Below, piece after piece: positions 54,626 to 63,684 of a DNA stretch of 64,000 nt (position 1 is the first letter of the stretch; every line of letters begins with the position of its first letter). The translations under genes and the position numbers were made by a program. The DNA comes from an uncultured SAR86 cluster bacterium (lineage in GTDB: Bacteria; Pseudomonadota; Gammaproteobacteria; Magnimaribacterales; AG-339-G14). The DNA is taken from NCBI GenBank assembly GCA_902635045.1, contig CACPMT010000004.1, forward strand, positions 98,318 to 162,317. Direction: 5' to 3'. The notes below the pieces were generated by a model. That model ran no database searches. It was not told where the DNA came from and saw only the letters and a program-made list of their open reading frames with translations.

Positions 54626-55172
54626 AGTGTTAAAAGTAATACCAAATTTGCTTACAATTTTCAGATTTTTCTTGGTTTATCCAATAGTATTATTCATTTT
54701 GGATAATAATTTCTTATGGGCAATTTTTTTATATATCCTAGCGGCGATTACTGATTTTTTTGATGGATTGATAGCTAGAAAATTTGATCTTATAAGCGAA
54801 TTTGGCAAAATTGCTGATCCAATTTCAGATAAAACACTGATACTGGGAGCTTTAATATCTTTATCTCTAATTGGAGAGATAGACTCGATAATGGCTTTTA
54901 TAATTTTAGGCAGAGATGTTTTTGTTATTGTTGGTTTTATTTTAGCTTCTCTTTTAGTAAAAGATTATGAAGTTCGACCTCATTTTTCAGGAAAACTAAA
55001 TGCACTATTTCTAATGATTTATTTAGGGTTAATAATCATTAATGCTTCAGGTTTTTTTATATTAAGAGAAATAATTTTTTTTCTAGAAATTCTTTTAATT
55101 ATCACCATTATTTTAAGTATTTATAATTATTTAAAATATCCTGGAAGGGCGGTTTTTAAACAAATTTTTTAA
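54591..55172 (+). CDS. CDP-alcohol phosphatidyltransferase family protein
   Basis: 193-residue membrane enzyme with several hydrophobic helices and the CDP-alcohol motif DGx2ARx8Gx3Dx3D, seen as FFDGLIARKFDLISEFGK followed by IADPISDK. It could make phosphatidylglycerophosphate (PgsA) or cardiolipin; which one cannot be decided. The N-terminus overlaps the previous gene by 35 bases, so a slightly later start is possible. hda follows after 3 bases. Confidence 0.88.
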   Translation: MQKFFLNSIQYKVLKVIPNLLTIFRFFLVYPIVLFILDNNFLWAIFLYILAAITDFFDGLIARKFDLISEFGKIADPISDKTLILGALISLSLIGEIDSIMAFIILGRDVFVIVGFILASLLVKDYEVRPHFSGKLNALFLMIYLGLIIINASGFFILREIIFFLEILLIITIILSIYNYLKYPGRAVFKQIF

Positions 55173-55175
55173 TTT

Positions 55176-55841
55176 ATGATTCAAAAAACACTTAATTTAA
55201 GCCTAAATTATAAAATTCTGTTTGACGATATTAAAAGTTTAAGTTTCTGTGATGAAGTCAGAGATAAATCTGATGACTTTTTGTCCTCTGATAATCACTG
55301 TTTGATTCTAAAAGGCGATGAGCTTGTAAATTCCTATATTTTTCAAGCTATCTATAATGATTTAGAGAAAAATTCTAAATGTATATTTATTTCTATGAAA
55401 GATAATAAAAGTGAAGTCTTAAAAGATTTAGATAATTTTAGTCATATTTTCATTGATTCATTTAATGAATGTTTTGAAAATAAAATTTCTGAAATTGATT
55501 TATTCAATCTTTATAACTCATCAAAAGACAATAGTTCCAAATTAATACTTAGAGAAAATTCACTGACTCAGAAGAATATCCTCTTACCAGATTTAAAATC
55601 TAGAATAAATTCAAATATAGAACTAGTGATGCCAAAGCTAACTGATAAAGACAAGAAACATATTATAGAGATTGAACTAATAAAGAGAGGATTATCTATT
55701 AAAGAAAAAAACTTAGATTTCATTATGAATCATAGTTCGAGAAATCTTGAAACGTTACAAACATTAGTTAACAAACTTGATAAACTTACCATGGAAAGAA
55801 AGAAAAATATTTCTATTCCTCTTATCAAAGAGCTCATTTAA
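55176..55841 (+). CDS. hda: DnaA regulatory inactivator Hda-like protein
   Basis: 221-residue DnaA-like AAA+ protein that promotes hydrolysis of DnaA-ATP with the sliding clamp. The N-terminal TLNLSLNY is a plausible clamp-binding segment, HIFIDSFNE replaces the Walker B acidic pair region, and the HSSRNLETLQTLVNKLDK end carries the arginine-finger/sensor box of Hda. It is strongly divergent (the Walker A loop is degenerate, LILKGDELVNSY). Context after a CDP-alcohol transferase supports the call. Confidence 0.8.
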   Translation: MIQKTLNLSLNYKILFDDIKSLSFCDEVRDKSDDFLSSDNHCLILKGDELVNSYIFQAIYNDLEKNSKCIFISMKDNKSEVLKDLDNFSHIFIDSFNECFENKISEIDLFNLYNSSKDNSSKLILRENSLTQKNILLPDLKSRINSNIELVMPKLTDKDKKHIIEIELIKRGLSIKEKNLDFIMNHSSRNLETLQTLVNKLDKLTMERKKNISIPLIKELI

Positions 55842-57588
55842 TTGAGCAATTTATGCAGTCTAGTCTTAAATCTATTATGTTTTTTTCCAAAAAATAGAAT
55901 TCTTTAAACAAAAAGTTTTTTAAGCTTAATTCTTTAGAAAAAATGCTAAAAAAGGAATTAAAATTAAAAATATTTGTTCTTACAAAATCAAGAAAAGTTT
56001 GTTCAAAATTTAAATACTCAACTTCAATTTCTTCGTTTCCAATTATTTCTTTTAATCGATTTAAAGCTTCTGATTGAGTTCCTAGATTATCAATAAGTCC
56101 ATTATTTAATGCTTGCGTTCCAGTCCATATTTTTCCATCAGAAATTTCTTTAACTAATTCTGTAGCAATTTCTCTACCATCAGAAACAAGTTCAATAAAA
56201 TCTAAATAAGCTCTATCAACGTAATTTTGAATATAATTTTTAAGATTTGAATCTGGATTTGAAATAAGTGAGGGATTAAATTCTGTTGTGCTTATTCCAT
56301 CGTACTCAATTCCATAACTCGATAAGGCATCTTCGATCGAAGGCAGTAAAGCAAAAACACCTATAGAGCCAGTCACAGATAATGGGGTGGCCCAAATCTC
56401 ATTAGCATTTGCAGATATCCAATAACCTCCAGAGGCAGCTACATCTGAAATTGATACTATTATAGGTATTTTTAGTTTTTTTAAATTAAGAAGTTCTTGT
56501 CTAATGATTTCTGATGCAAAGCCGCTACCACCGGGAGAATTAACTCGCAAAAGCAAACCTTTTATTTCAGGATCATTAGAAATTTCTCTAATTTTTTTTG
56601 CATAGAACTCACTAGAAATTTGATTTTCTTGAAAAGAACCATCAATTATTTCTCCATACGCATTAAGTATTACAATTTTATCGCTGGTTGGTTTGGGTGG
56701 CTTTTTTGATTTAAAGTAAGATTCAAGGCTTAGAATTTTAGGATCTGTGCTGTCTATATTATGATCAAGATTGTTTAAATCTATAAAATAATTACGTAAT
56801 TCAACTCTATTTAATATTTCATCTACCAAACCATATTTTTTTGCTTTTTCGGCAGAAGTTAAATTTATATCAAAGTCATTAAAATTATTTATAAAGTAGT
56901 TAATGTCAATTTTAAGATTTTTTCTGTTTTTATTTATCTCTAAAATCCAATTATTCCAGAGGTCATTTAAAAAAACTTTTGATTGCTCTTTGTCTTCTAA
57001 AGACATTTCAGAATTAGTAAAGATCTCAGTTGCTGACTTGTAATCGCCTGCAACAAAAGTATTTACATTTATTTTATTATTGATTAAAAATTCTTTTAAA
57101 TAAATCTGATATTTCTTGAATCCTTCCAAATAAACCATACCAAAAGGATTGAGTATTATTTCATCAGCATATGAAGCCAATAAATATTGCGACTGTGTAA
57201 AAAAATCTCCATAAGCAATAACTTTTTTTCCTTTCTCTTTAAGAAGATTAATTGATTTACCAACTTCATAAGCAGATACAGATGAAATGTTAAGATAAGA
57301 AACGTCAATAAAAATAATTTCAACATCATCATCTGTAGAAGCAATCTCAAAAGCCTTAACGACCTCATATATCGTTAAATTATTTTGAGGACTCAAATAT
57401 GAGGAGTTTCGATCTGAAATATCATTTGTTTTAAGACTCAATATATGACCTTTAACGTTTACATTATCCTCTTTAAAAAAAGGAAATATAAATAGACCTA
57501 TAAGAAAGATTGTTAAAAAAATGACAAAAAAGAAATTTATAATAATTCTTCTAATAAAATCTAATCTATCAACAATTTTGGTAAACAT
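55834..57588 (-). CDS. sppA: Signal peptide peptidase SppA, long form
   Basis: 584-residue inner-membrane serine peptidase (S49) that degrades cleaved signal peptides. An N-terminal anchor (about 16-36) precedes two repeats: the lysine half with Lys184 in GDYKSATEIF and the serine half with Ser386 in SDVAASGGYW, 202 residues apart (200 in E. coli as recalled). RVNSPGGSG is the other hallmark. Convergent 8-base overlap with hda. Confidence 0.94.
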   Translation of the reverse strand: MFTKIVDRLDFIRRIIINFFFVIFLTIFLIGLFIFPFFKEDNVNVKGHILSLKTNDISDRNSSYLSPQNNLTIYEVVKAFEIASTDDDVEIIFIDVSYLNISSVSAYEVGKSINLLKEKGKKVIAYGDFFTQSQYLLASYADEIILNPFGMVYLEGFKKYQIYLKEFLINNKINVNTFVAGDYKSATEIFTNSEMSLEDKEQSKVFLNDLWNNWILEINKNRKNLKIDINYFINNFNDFDINLTSAEKAKKYGLVDEILNRVELRNYFIDLNNLDHNIDSTDPKILSLESYFKSKKPPKPTSDKIVILNAYGEIIDGSFQENQISSEFYAKKIREISNDPEIKGLLLRVNSPGGSGFASEIIRQELLNLKKLKIPIIVSISDVAASGGYWISANANEIWATPLSVTGSIGVFALLPSIEDALSSYGIEYDGISTTEFNPSLISNPDSNLKNYIQNYVDRAYLDFIELVSDGREIATELVKEISDGKIWTGTQALNNGLIDNLGTQSEALNRLKEIIGNEEIEVEYLNFEQTFLDFVRTNIFNFNSFFSIFSKELSLKNFLFKEFYFLEKNIIDLRLDCINCSIK

Positions 57589-57626
57589 TGTAAAGATAAT
57601 ATCTGAACTTAGTAAAGTTTGAAATT

Positions 57627-58070
57627 ATGAAATTAAAAAAAATATCAGTTTATGCATTTATTTTCATTTTAATTAGTTGCGCCAAACCTGATTTAGTAAC
57701 GAGCGATAATAAAAAAATTTTTTTAGATGATTTATATGGTAAATGGGTAGTAATCAACTATTGGGCAGATTGGTGCCCACCTTGTATAAAAGAAATACCA
57801 GAATTGAATAAGTTAAATGCTAAATATAGTGATGAATTAAATGTTTTCTTATTTAATTTTGATAGGTTAGAGGGTGAGGAATTAAAAAACCAACTAAGAA
57901 AGATAGATGCAAAAGTTCCGTCGTTGGTAACCGATCCTCAAAGTATATATAACTTTACAATTCCAGAATCTTTGCCCGTTACTTTTGTCATCAATAAAAA
58001 AGGCGAGTTAAGTAATATTCTTCAAGGCCCACAAACTCTAGAGGAAATGGAAAAGGTCCTTAATCTTTAG
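57627..58070 (+). CDS. TlpA-like thioredoxin-fold lipoprotein
   Basis: 147 residues: lipoprotein signal ending LISC (about residue 18), then a thioredoxin fold with WADWCPPCIKEIPEL and the cis-Pro segment LPVTFVINKKG. Probably a periplasmic, membrane-tethered disulfide reductase, separate from CcmG in the ccm operon. It is divergent from sppA and overlaps the convergent M23 gene by 11 bases. Confidence 0.87.
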   Translation: MKLKKISVYAFIFILISCAKPDLVTSDNKKIFLDDLYGKWVVINYWADWCPPCIKEIPELNKLNAKYSDELNVFLFNFDRLEGEELKNQLRKIDAKVPSLVTDPQSIYNFTIPESLPVTFVINKKGELSNILQGPQTLEEMEKVLNL

Positions 58071-58854
58071 TTAGGAAAAATTCAGGATTTAATTTTTCTC
58101 CTATAAAAATTACTTCAAAATGTAAATGAGGACCGGTTACTCTTCCAGTTGAGCCTATAAATCCAATTAATTCTCCTTTTTTAACTAGATCTCCTTCATT
58201 AACGACAATCTTTGCAAGATGCGAATAAGAAGTTTTAAAGTCAAATCCATGATCAATTAAAATATTGTTGCCTTTGTAGAAGAAATTTCTAGCTAAAATA
58301 ACCAACCCAGATTCGGCGGCGTAAATTGGAGTTCCGCTTGCAGCAGCTATATCCAAACCTAAGTGAGGATTCCTTGGAATATTATTTATAAAACGCCTCA
58401 CTCCATATTCACTTGAAACCACTCCTTCAGCAGGAAGGTGAAGAGGGAAACTTATATTTTCAGAATAAAATTTAGATTGGATTTTTTGTTTATAAATTTT
58501 AGACTCAGTTTTTATTCTTTCTAAATCTTTGTTAGAAATATTATTAAATTTTTTTTCTTTAATAATAATTTTTGATTCTCTAAAAATCCTATTATTAAGT
58601 TCAATCCCATCCTCGGCGTAAATCAAATCATCTGAAAAAAAAGAAATTGGAGTAATTATTTTTTTTACAGCTCCTTCGTAGCAAGAAATATTTTTTTTAA
58701 AAATATTTTTTTCTTTCTCATTGAATTTAAAAGTTTCTTTAATTAAGCCTCCCTTTTCTATAACAGAATCAGGAAAATTGCATTGAGGAGAAAGTGAAAT
58801 CTTGCTAGCGCAACTAAGAAGACTGAGAAACAGTATAAGTAAAATTTTAATCAA
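58060..58854 (-). CDS. M23 (LytM) family peptidase lipoprotein
   Basis: 264-residue zinc endopeptidase-type protein with a lipoprotein signal (LLSCAS). The C-terminal LytM domain has the motifs HLGLD and HLHFE plus SYSHLAKI, covering all metal ligands, so it may be an active peptidoglycan hydrolase. The N-terminal half is a beta-rich linker. It overlaps xseA by 8 bases on the same strand. Confidence 0.88.
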   Translation of the reverse strand: MIKILLILFLSLLSCASKISLSPQCNFPDSVIEKGGLIKETFKFNEKEKNIFKKNISCYEGAVKKIITPISFFSDDLIYAEDGIELNNRIFRESKIIIKEKKFNNISNKDLERIKTESKIYKQKIQSKFYSENISFPLHLPAEGVVSSEYGVRRFINNIPRNPHLGLDIAAASGTPIYAAESGLVILARNFFYKGNNILIDHGFDFKTSYSHLAKIVVNEGDLVKKGELIGFIGSTGRVTGPHLHFEVIFIGEKLNPEFFLTKD

Positions 58855-60202
58855 TTTTAGTAATCTTTGATTCTATTTCTGCTTTGGCAACAACGGAGGA
58901 AATTACATCTCCAATTTTTAAATTTTTTGAGTTTCTGATTATTTTTTGTGATGATTTAATTTTTGTAATCGAATATCCTCGAGCTAATATTTCTAAAGGA
59001 CTGAGAGCTTCAAGCTCCTTCACTATTCCTTTAAAGGTTTCATTCTTAATATTCACCATATTTTTAGTCAGTACTTTAAGATTTTTGTCTAGGGCAGCAA
59101 CTTGATTATTTGCTGTATTAATATAATTTTTAGGGTTTAGTTTTTTAATCGTAAGAACATTTCGTTCAATGAGATATTTTTTTTCATTTATAAATGAGTC
59201 CAACAAATATTTAAGCTTGTTAGTTAATTCGTCTGTTTTTAATAAATCTTCTTTTAATTTGGTTTGCGGATTTATTAAACTTTTTGAAGTCATATCTAAG
59301 GAGTTACTTAACATTAAGAGTTTTGAGCCTATTTCTTTTTTTAACTGACTTTTATAAAAAGTTATTGAATCTATTATGCTAACGTAGAATTCACTGATAA
59401 TTTCTGCTGCAGATGAGGGAGTAGGCGCTCTTAAGTCGCTGACAAAATCACAAATTGTAAAATCTGTCTCGTGACCAACTGCACTGATCACAGGAATTTC
59501 GAATTCGAAGATCCTTCTAGCAAGTTTTTCAGAGTTGAAGCTCCATAGGTCTTCCAAAGAACCTCCGCCTCTTGCAATTATAATTGCATCTATATTTTCT
59601 TTTTTATGTAATTTAAGAATTTTGTCAAATGAATCAATTAGACTTATCTCTGATTTTTCTCCTTGAACTAAACTTGGGATTAAGAATACATTTATCAAGG
59701 GAGCTCTTCTTGAAAGGACATTTTTGATATCCTGAATAACAGCTCCATTTGAAGAAGTTATTACAGCTACATTTTTTAATATTTTTGGGATTATTTTTTT
59801 ATGTTCCGCATCAAAAATACCTTCTTTAGTTAATCTTTTTTTTAAATCTTCAAAGTTCTTTAGTAAAACTCCTTCACCAGCATATTCAATTTGATCTACT
59901 TGAAATTGATAAGATCCTCTAGCAACGTACATGGACACGCTTCCTTTAAGAATTAGGTTGTCTCCATCCATAGGTCTTCTATTAATCGAGCTATTTCTAA
60001 ATTTAAACATTACGCATTGAATTTCAGAATTTTCATCTTTAATCTTGAAATACCAATGGCCAGAATCATATGATCTAAAATTTGACATTTCTCCCGTTAC
60101 CCAAACAGAAGAAAAATCTTTTTCTAATAATTTTTTTGCAGAAGCATTAAGTTCCGTCACAGAGACAATATTTGTATTTTTCTTTTGAACAAACTCTGAC
60201 AT
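58847..60202 (-). CDS. xseA: Exodeoxyribonuclease VII large subunit
   Basis: 451-residue nuclease subunit. The N-terminal OB fold (VTELNASAKKLLEKDFSSVWVTGEMSN; only partly quoted) is followed by the catalytic domain with IPKILKNVAVITSSNGA, IIIARGGGSLEDLWSFN and SAVGHETDFTICDFVSDLRAPTPS-type segments, then a coiled-coil C-terminus. It degrades single-stranded DNA with XseB, which is not in the window. Confidence 0.95.
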   Translation of the reverse strand: MSEFVQKKNTNIVSVTELNASAKKLLEKDFSSVWVTGEMSNFRSYDSGHWYFKIKDENSEIQCVMFKFRNSSINRRPMDGDNLILKGSVSMYVARGSYQFQVDQIEYAGEGVLLKNFEDLKKRLTKEGIFDAEHKKIIPKILKNVAVITSSNGAVIQDIKNVLSRRAPLINVFLIPSLVQGEKSEISLIDSFDKILKLHKKENIDAIIIARGGGSLEDLWSFNSEKLARRIFEFEIPVISAVGHETDFTICDFVSDLRAPTPSSAAEIISEFYVSIIDSITFYKSQLKKEIGSKLLMLSNSLDMTSKSLINPQTKLKEDLLKTDELTNKLKYLLDSFINEKKYLIERNVLTIKKLNPKNYINTANNQVAALDKNLKVLTKNMVNIKNETFKGIVKELEALSPLEILARGYSITKIKSSQKIIRNSKNLKIGDVISSVVAKAEIESKITKID

Positions 60203-60232
60203 TAATGCAGTATAGCGAATCTATCTAAAAAT

Positions 60233-61126
60233 ATGACTACGAATAAATTAAATATTATTCCCATTATCTTAACTTGCATTGGAGGTTGTCTAATTGGTTT
60301 AGCTCCAATCTTTGTTAGATTCAGTGAAATAGGACCTTCCTTCACAGGTTTTTATAGATTTCTGTTTGCAACAATATTAATTTTTATTTATGGATTTTTT
60401 GCAAACAAAATAAAAGTTTTGTCTTTGAAAGAGCTTTTGATCATAAGTATCCCCGGCCTATGTTTTGGGACAGATATTGCGTTATGGCACTCATCGATAG
60501 TTTTTACTTCAATTGCTCATGCAACATTATTTGTCAATACGGCTCCTTTATATGTTTGCATGCTTGGATTTTTAATATTTAAGGATAAATTAAATAACCT
60601 TTTTTTGATTTCTTTGTTCGTTAGTTTATTAGGTGTTTATGTTTTAGTTAGTAACAACCCAAGTTTTAGCGGATCATATTTTTCTTTTGGCGATTTATTA
60701 GCTTTATTAGCGGCATTTTTTTATGCTGGTTATTTGTTATCTGTAAGTAAGCTTTCAAATAGATTCAATACATTTAATTTAATTTTTTATTCTTCACTTT
60801 TTGCGTGTATTCCATTCGGAATAGCATCACTTTATGAACTTGATAATCCGATTCCTTATTCAGCATTTGGTTGGTTGAATTTCTTAGGGCAAGCTATTTT
60901 TGTCCAGATTTTGGGACAAGGATTAGTTATTTATGGTTTATCAAAAATTAGACCGCAACTTTCTTCATTACTACTATTATTTCAACCTATTACAGCAACT
61001 ATTTTAGGAGCTTATTTTTTTTCAGAGATACTATTATTTGGACAACTCATAGGTGTTATTATTCTTTTAATTGGTATTTATTTTGCCGGTTTGAGTGAGA
61101 GACTGAGAGAAATTAATGAAAAGTGA
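60233..61126 (+). CDS. EamA/DMT-superfamily transporter
   Basis: 297-residue inner-membrane protein with about ten hydrophobic helices in two EamA repeats (PSFTGFYRFLFATILIF and TAHATLFVNTAPLY in the first; SLLLLFQPITATILGAYFF in the second). It probably exports or imports a small metabolite by exchange with protons or sodium. It overlaps the AtuA-family gene by 11 bases, so it may serve the same pathway. Confidence 0.87.
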   Translation: MTTNKLNIIPIILTCIGGCLIGLAPIFVRFSEIGPSFTGFYRFLFATILIFIYGFFANKIKVLSLKELLIISIPGLCFGTDIALWHSSIVFTSIAHATLFVNTAPLYVCMLGFLIFKDKLNNLFLISLFVSLLGVYVLVSNNPSFSGSYFSFGDLLALLAAFFYAGYLLSVSKLSNRFNTFNLIFYSSLFACIPFGIASLYELDNPIPYSAFGWLNFLGQAIFVQILGQGLVIYGLSKIRPQLSSLLLLFQPITATILGAYFFSEILLFGQLIGVIILLIGIYFAGLSERLREINEK

Positions 61127-62882
61127 TTCAATAAGAATAGCAAATTGTAGTGGATTCTATGGAGATAAATTATCTGTTGCTAGAGATATGATCGAAGGGG
61201 GACCTATTGATGTTTTAACCGGTGATTATTTAGCAGAATTAACGATGACTATTCTTTATAACCAAAAGCTAAAAAGAGGAGAACAACATGGTTATGTAGG
61301 TACTTTTTTAAAACAATTTAGAGATGTAGCAAAATTAGCTCAAGAAAAAAATATAAAAATTGTCACAAATGCCGGAGGTTTAAATCCTTCATCTATGGCT
61401 AACTCGGTTAAAGAAATTGTTGACGAATTGAATTTAGATTTGAAAGTAGCTCACATTGAGGGTGACGATTTAATGCCTAGAATTGACGAACTTTATCAAG
61501 GGGGCGAAAAGTTAACGAATATAGATAAATCGTTAGATTTGCAAAATTATAAAAAAAAACCAATTACCGCCAATGCTTATCTGGGAGCATGGGGAATAAA
61601 AGAAGCTTTAGACAATGGAGCAGATGTAGTTATCTGTCCAAGAGTTACGGATGCTGCAGTGGTCATAGGTCCAGCAGCATGGAAATATAATTGGTCACGC
61701 GATCAATATGATGAACTAGCCGGAGCTCTTGCTGCTGGGCACATAATTGAATGTGGAGCTCAAGCTACTGGAGGCAACTATTCTTTTTTTCAAGAGGTTC
61801 CGACCTTTGATAACATAGGATATCCAATTGCAGAGATATATGAAGATGGTAGTTTTGTGATCACAAAACATGAAAATACTGGCGGATTAGTTTCAGTAGG
61901 TACAGTCACTGCTCAATTACTTTACGAGATAGGTTCACCGGCTTATTTAAACCCAGACGTAATTAGTCATTTTGACACTTTAGAAATAACTCAAGAATCA
62001 ACAGATAGAGTTTTAGTTACCAATAATCGAGGAAGTAGTCCTACCAAAACTCATAAAGTCTGCATTAACTTAGTAGGAGGATTTAGAAATGGGATTGAAT
62101 TGCTTCTCACAGGTTTAGATATCGAAGAGAAATCTAAATTAATAGTTGACCAAATATTCAAATCTGTTGGCGGCCAAGATCAATTTGATAAAGTTGATAT
62201 CCAATTACATAGAACTGATAAAGAAAATCCAATTTCAAATGAGGAAGCTCAAGCTTTTTTAAGAATAGATGTGATGTCTTCAAATCCAGATCTTGTTGGA
62301 AGGCTATTTAATGCAAAAATTGTTGAATTAGCATTAGCAAATTTTCCTGGATGGACTGGACGAAGTGGGGTCGTCCCTAATGGAGCTTACATTGAATATT
62401 GGCCTGCGTTGGTAGATAGTAAATTCATAAAAGAACACATACACGTTGATGGAAAGATTATAGATGTCACCCCAACCAGTCAGCTAGATCTTGAAGAAAA
62501 ATATTATCAAAAAATTCCTTATGAAAATCCAAAAATTAGTATCGATAATTTGAAGGAAGATTATTTCGGAAAGATTTTTGGAACTAGATCTGGCGATAAA
62601 GGAGGCTGTGCAAATTTAGGAGTATGGGCTAAATCACAAGAAGCATATTCTTTTTTATATGATTTCTTGACTGTTAAAAAGCTTAAAGAACTCTTACCAG
62701 ATTTGGAAAAATTTGAGATAGATAGATTTGAATTACCTAATATTTATTCTTTAAATTTTTATGTTCACGGAATACTTCAAGACGGTGTATCTTCATCAAC
62801 TAGAATGGATGGACAAGCAAAATCTTTAGGAGAATATTTAAGAGCAAAAAAGATAAACTTTCCCGAACAATTATTAAAATAA
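61116..62882 (+). CDS. Acyclic terpene utilization AtuA family protein (DUF1446)
   Basis: 588-residue two-domain protein: an N-terminal DUF1446 region (about 1-450, with NCSGFYGDKLSVARDMIEGG, TGDYLAELTM and CPRVTDAAVVIGPAAW) and a C-terminal AtuA-like domain (about 485-588, GTRSGDKGGCANLGVWAK). In Pseudomonas, AtuA belongs to the citronellol/geraniol degradation cluster but its reaction is not established. Here it is followed after 2 bases by an enoyl-CoA hydratase. The carboxyltransferase at 2.4-4.0 kb may take part in the same route. Confidence 0.88.
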   Translation: MKSDSIRIANCSGFYGDKLSVARDMIEGGPIDVLTGDYLAELTMTILYNQKLKRGEQHGYVGTFLKQFRDVAKLAQEKNIKIVTNAGGLNPSSMANSVKEIVDELNLDLKVAHIEGDDLMPRIDELYQGGEKLTNIDKSLDLQNYKKKPITANAYLGAWGIKEALDNGADVVICPRVTDAAVVIGPAAWKYNWSRDQYDELAGALAAGHIIECGAQATGGNYSFFQEVPTFDNIGYPIAEIYEDGSFVITKHENTGGLVSVGTVTAQLLYEIGSPAYLNPDVISHFDTLEITQESTDRVLVTNNRGSSPTKTHKVCINLVGGFRNGIELLLTGLDIEEKSKLIVDQIFKSVGGQDQFDKVDIQLHRTDKENPISNEEAQAFLRIDVMSSNPDLVGRLFNAKIVELALANFPGWTGRSGVVPNGAYIEYWPALVDSKFIKEHIHVDGKIIDVTPTSQLDLEEKYYQKIPYENPKISIDNLKEDYFGKIFGTRSGDKGGCANLGVWAKSQEAYSFLYDFLTVKKLKELLPDLEKFEIDRFELPNIYSLNFYVHGILQDGVSSSTRMDGQAKSLGEYLRAKKINFPEQLLK

Positions 62883-62884
62883 AC

Positions 62885-63679
62885 ATGAGTCAAGAAAAGC
62901 TATCTCTGAAGGGTTTGAATTTTCAAGCAACTAAAATTGAAGAGAATAAAAATATATTAACAATTACTTTAAACCGTCCTGAGAAGAAGAATGCTCTGAA
63001 CAATGTAATGGTGAATGAAATTTGTTATGCGTTAGCATATGCAAAACAAGAAAGATCAGTAAGAGTAATTATTATTGCAGCAGAGGGAGATATTTTTTGT
63101 GCAGGTGCGGACTTAAGAAGAGAGGAGTCTGAATCAAACGTTCCTAAAATAGAAGGAGCTGACGATATAAGTTTAATGTTAAGACATTTGTATAAGCCTG
63201 TAATTTGTAAAATTCAGGGTTCTGTCTTAGCAGGAGCGTTATTAATGGTAACTAACTCTACTCATGCTATTGCAATCAAAGAAGCAAAGTTTTCGGCACC
63301 AGAGATCCTAAGAGGACTTTGGCCTCATATGGTGATGGCTGGACTCTTCAGAGTAATGCCGAAGAGAGCTGGCTTGGATTTTATAATGAGAGGGCAGTCA
63401 ATCGATGCTTCTAAAGCCAAAGAATGGGGTTTGATAAATGATTTTGTTGAAAAAGAACAATTAGATGAGCATGTAAAAAATCTTTCGGAAGAATTATCTA
63501 ATTTAGCTCCTGGCACAATGCAATTTGGTTTAGAAGCATACGAGAAACAAGATGCAATGGCTTTTGACGAAGCGTTACCATTTTTGCAAAAACAGATAGC
63601 TAAAACTTTTGAAGGGCCAGATGCCAAAGAAGGAATAGCTGCATTTTTAGAAAAAAGAAAACCCGATTGGGATAAATAA
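62885..63679 (+). CDS. Enoyl-CoA hydratase/isomerase (AtuE-like context)
   Basis: 264-residue crotonase-fold enzyme with CAGADLRREES and QGSVLAGALLMV oxyanion-hole halves and a catalytic region EILRGLWPHMVMAG. It follows the AtuA-family gene by 2 bases and precedes a Rossmann dehydrogenase by 5, so it is probably part of a terpenoid or branched acyl-CoA breakdown operon. The specific isohexenylglutaconyl-CoA hydratase role of AtuE is possible but not shown. Confidence 0.88.
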   Translation: MSQEKLSLKGLNFQATKIEENKNILTITLNRPEKKNALNNVMVNEICYALAYAKQERSVRVIIIAAEGDIFCAGADLRREESESNVPKIEGADDISLMLRHLYKPVICKIQGSVLAGALLMVTNSTHAIAIKEAKFSAPEILRGLWPHMVMAGLFRVMPKRAGLDFIMRGQSIDASKAKEWGLINDFVEKEQLDEHVKNLSEELSNLAPGTMQFGLEAYEKQDAMAFDEALPFLQKQIAKTFEGPDAKEGIAAFLEKRKPDWDK

Positions 63680-63684
63680 AAAAT

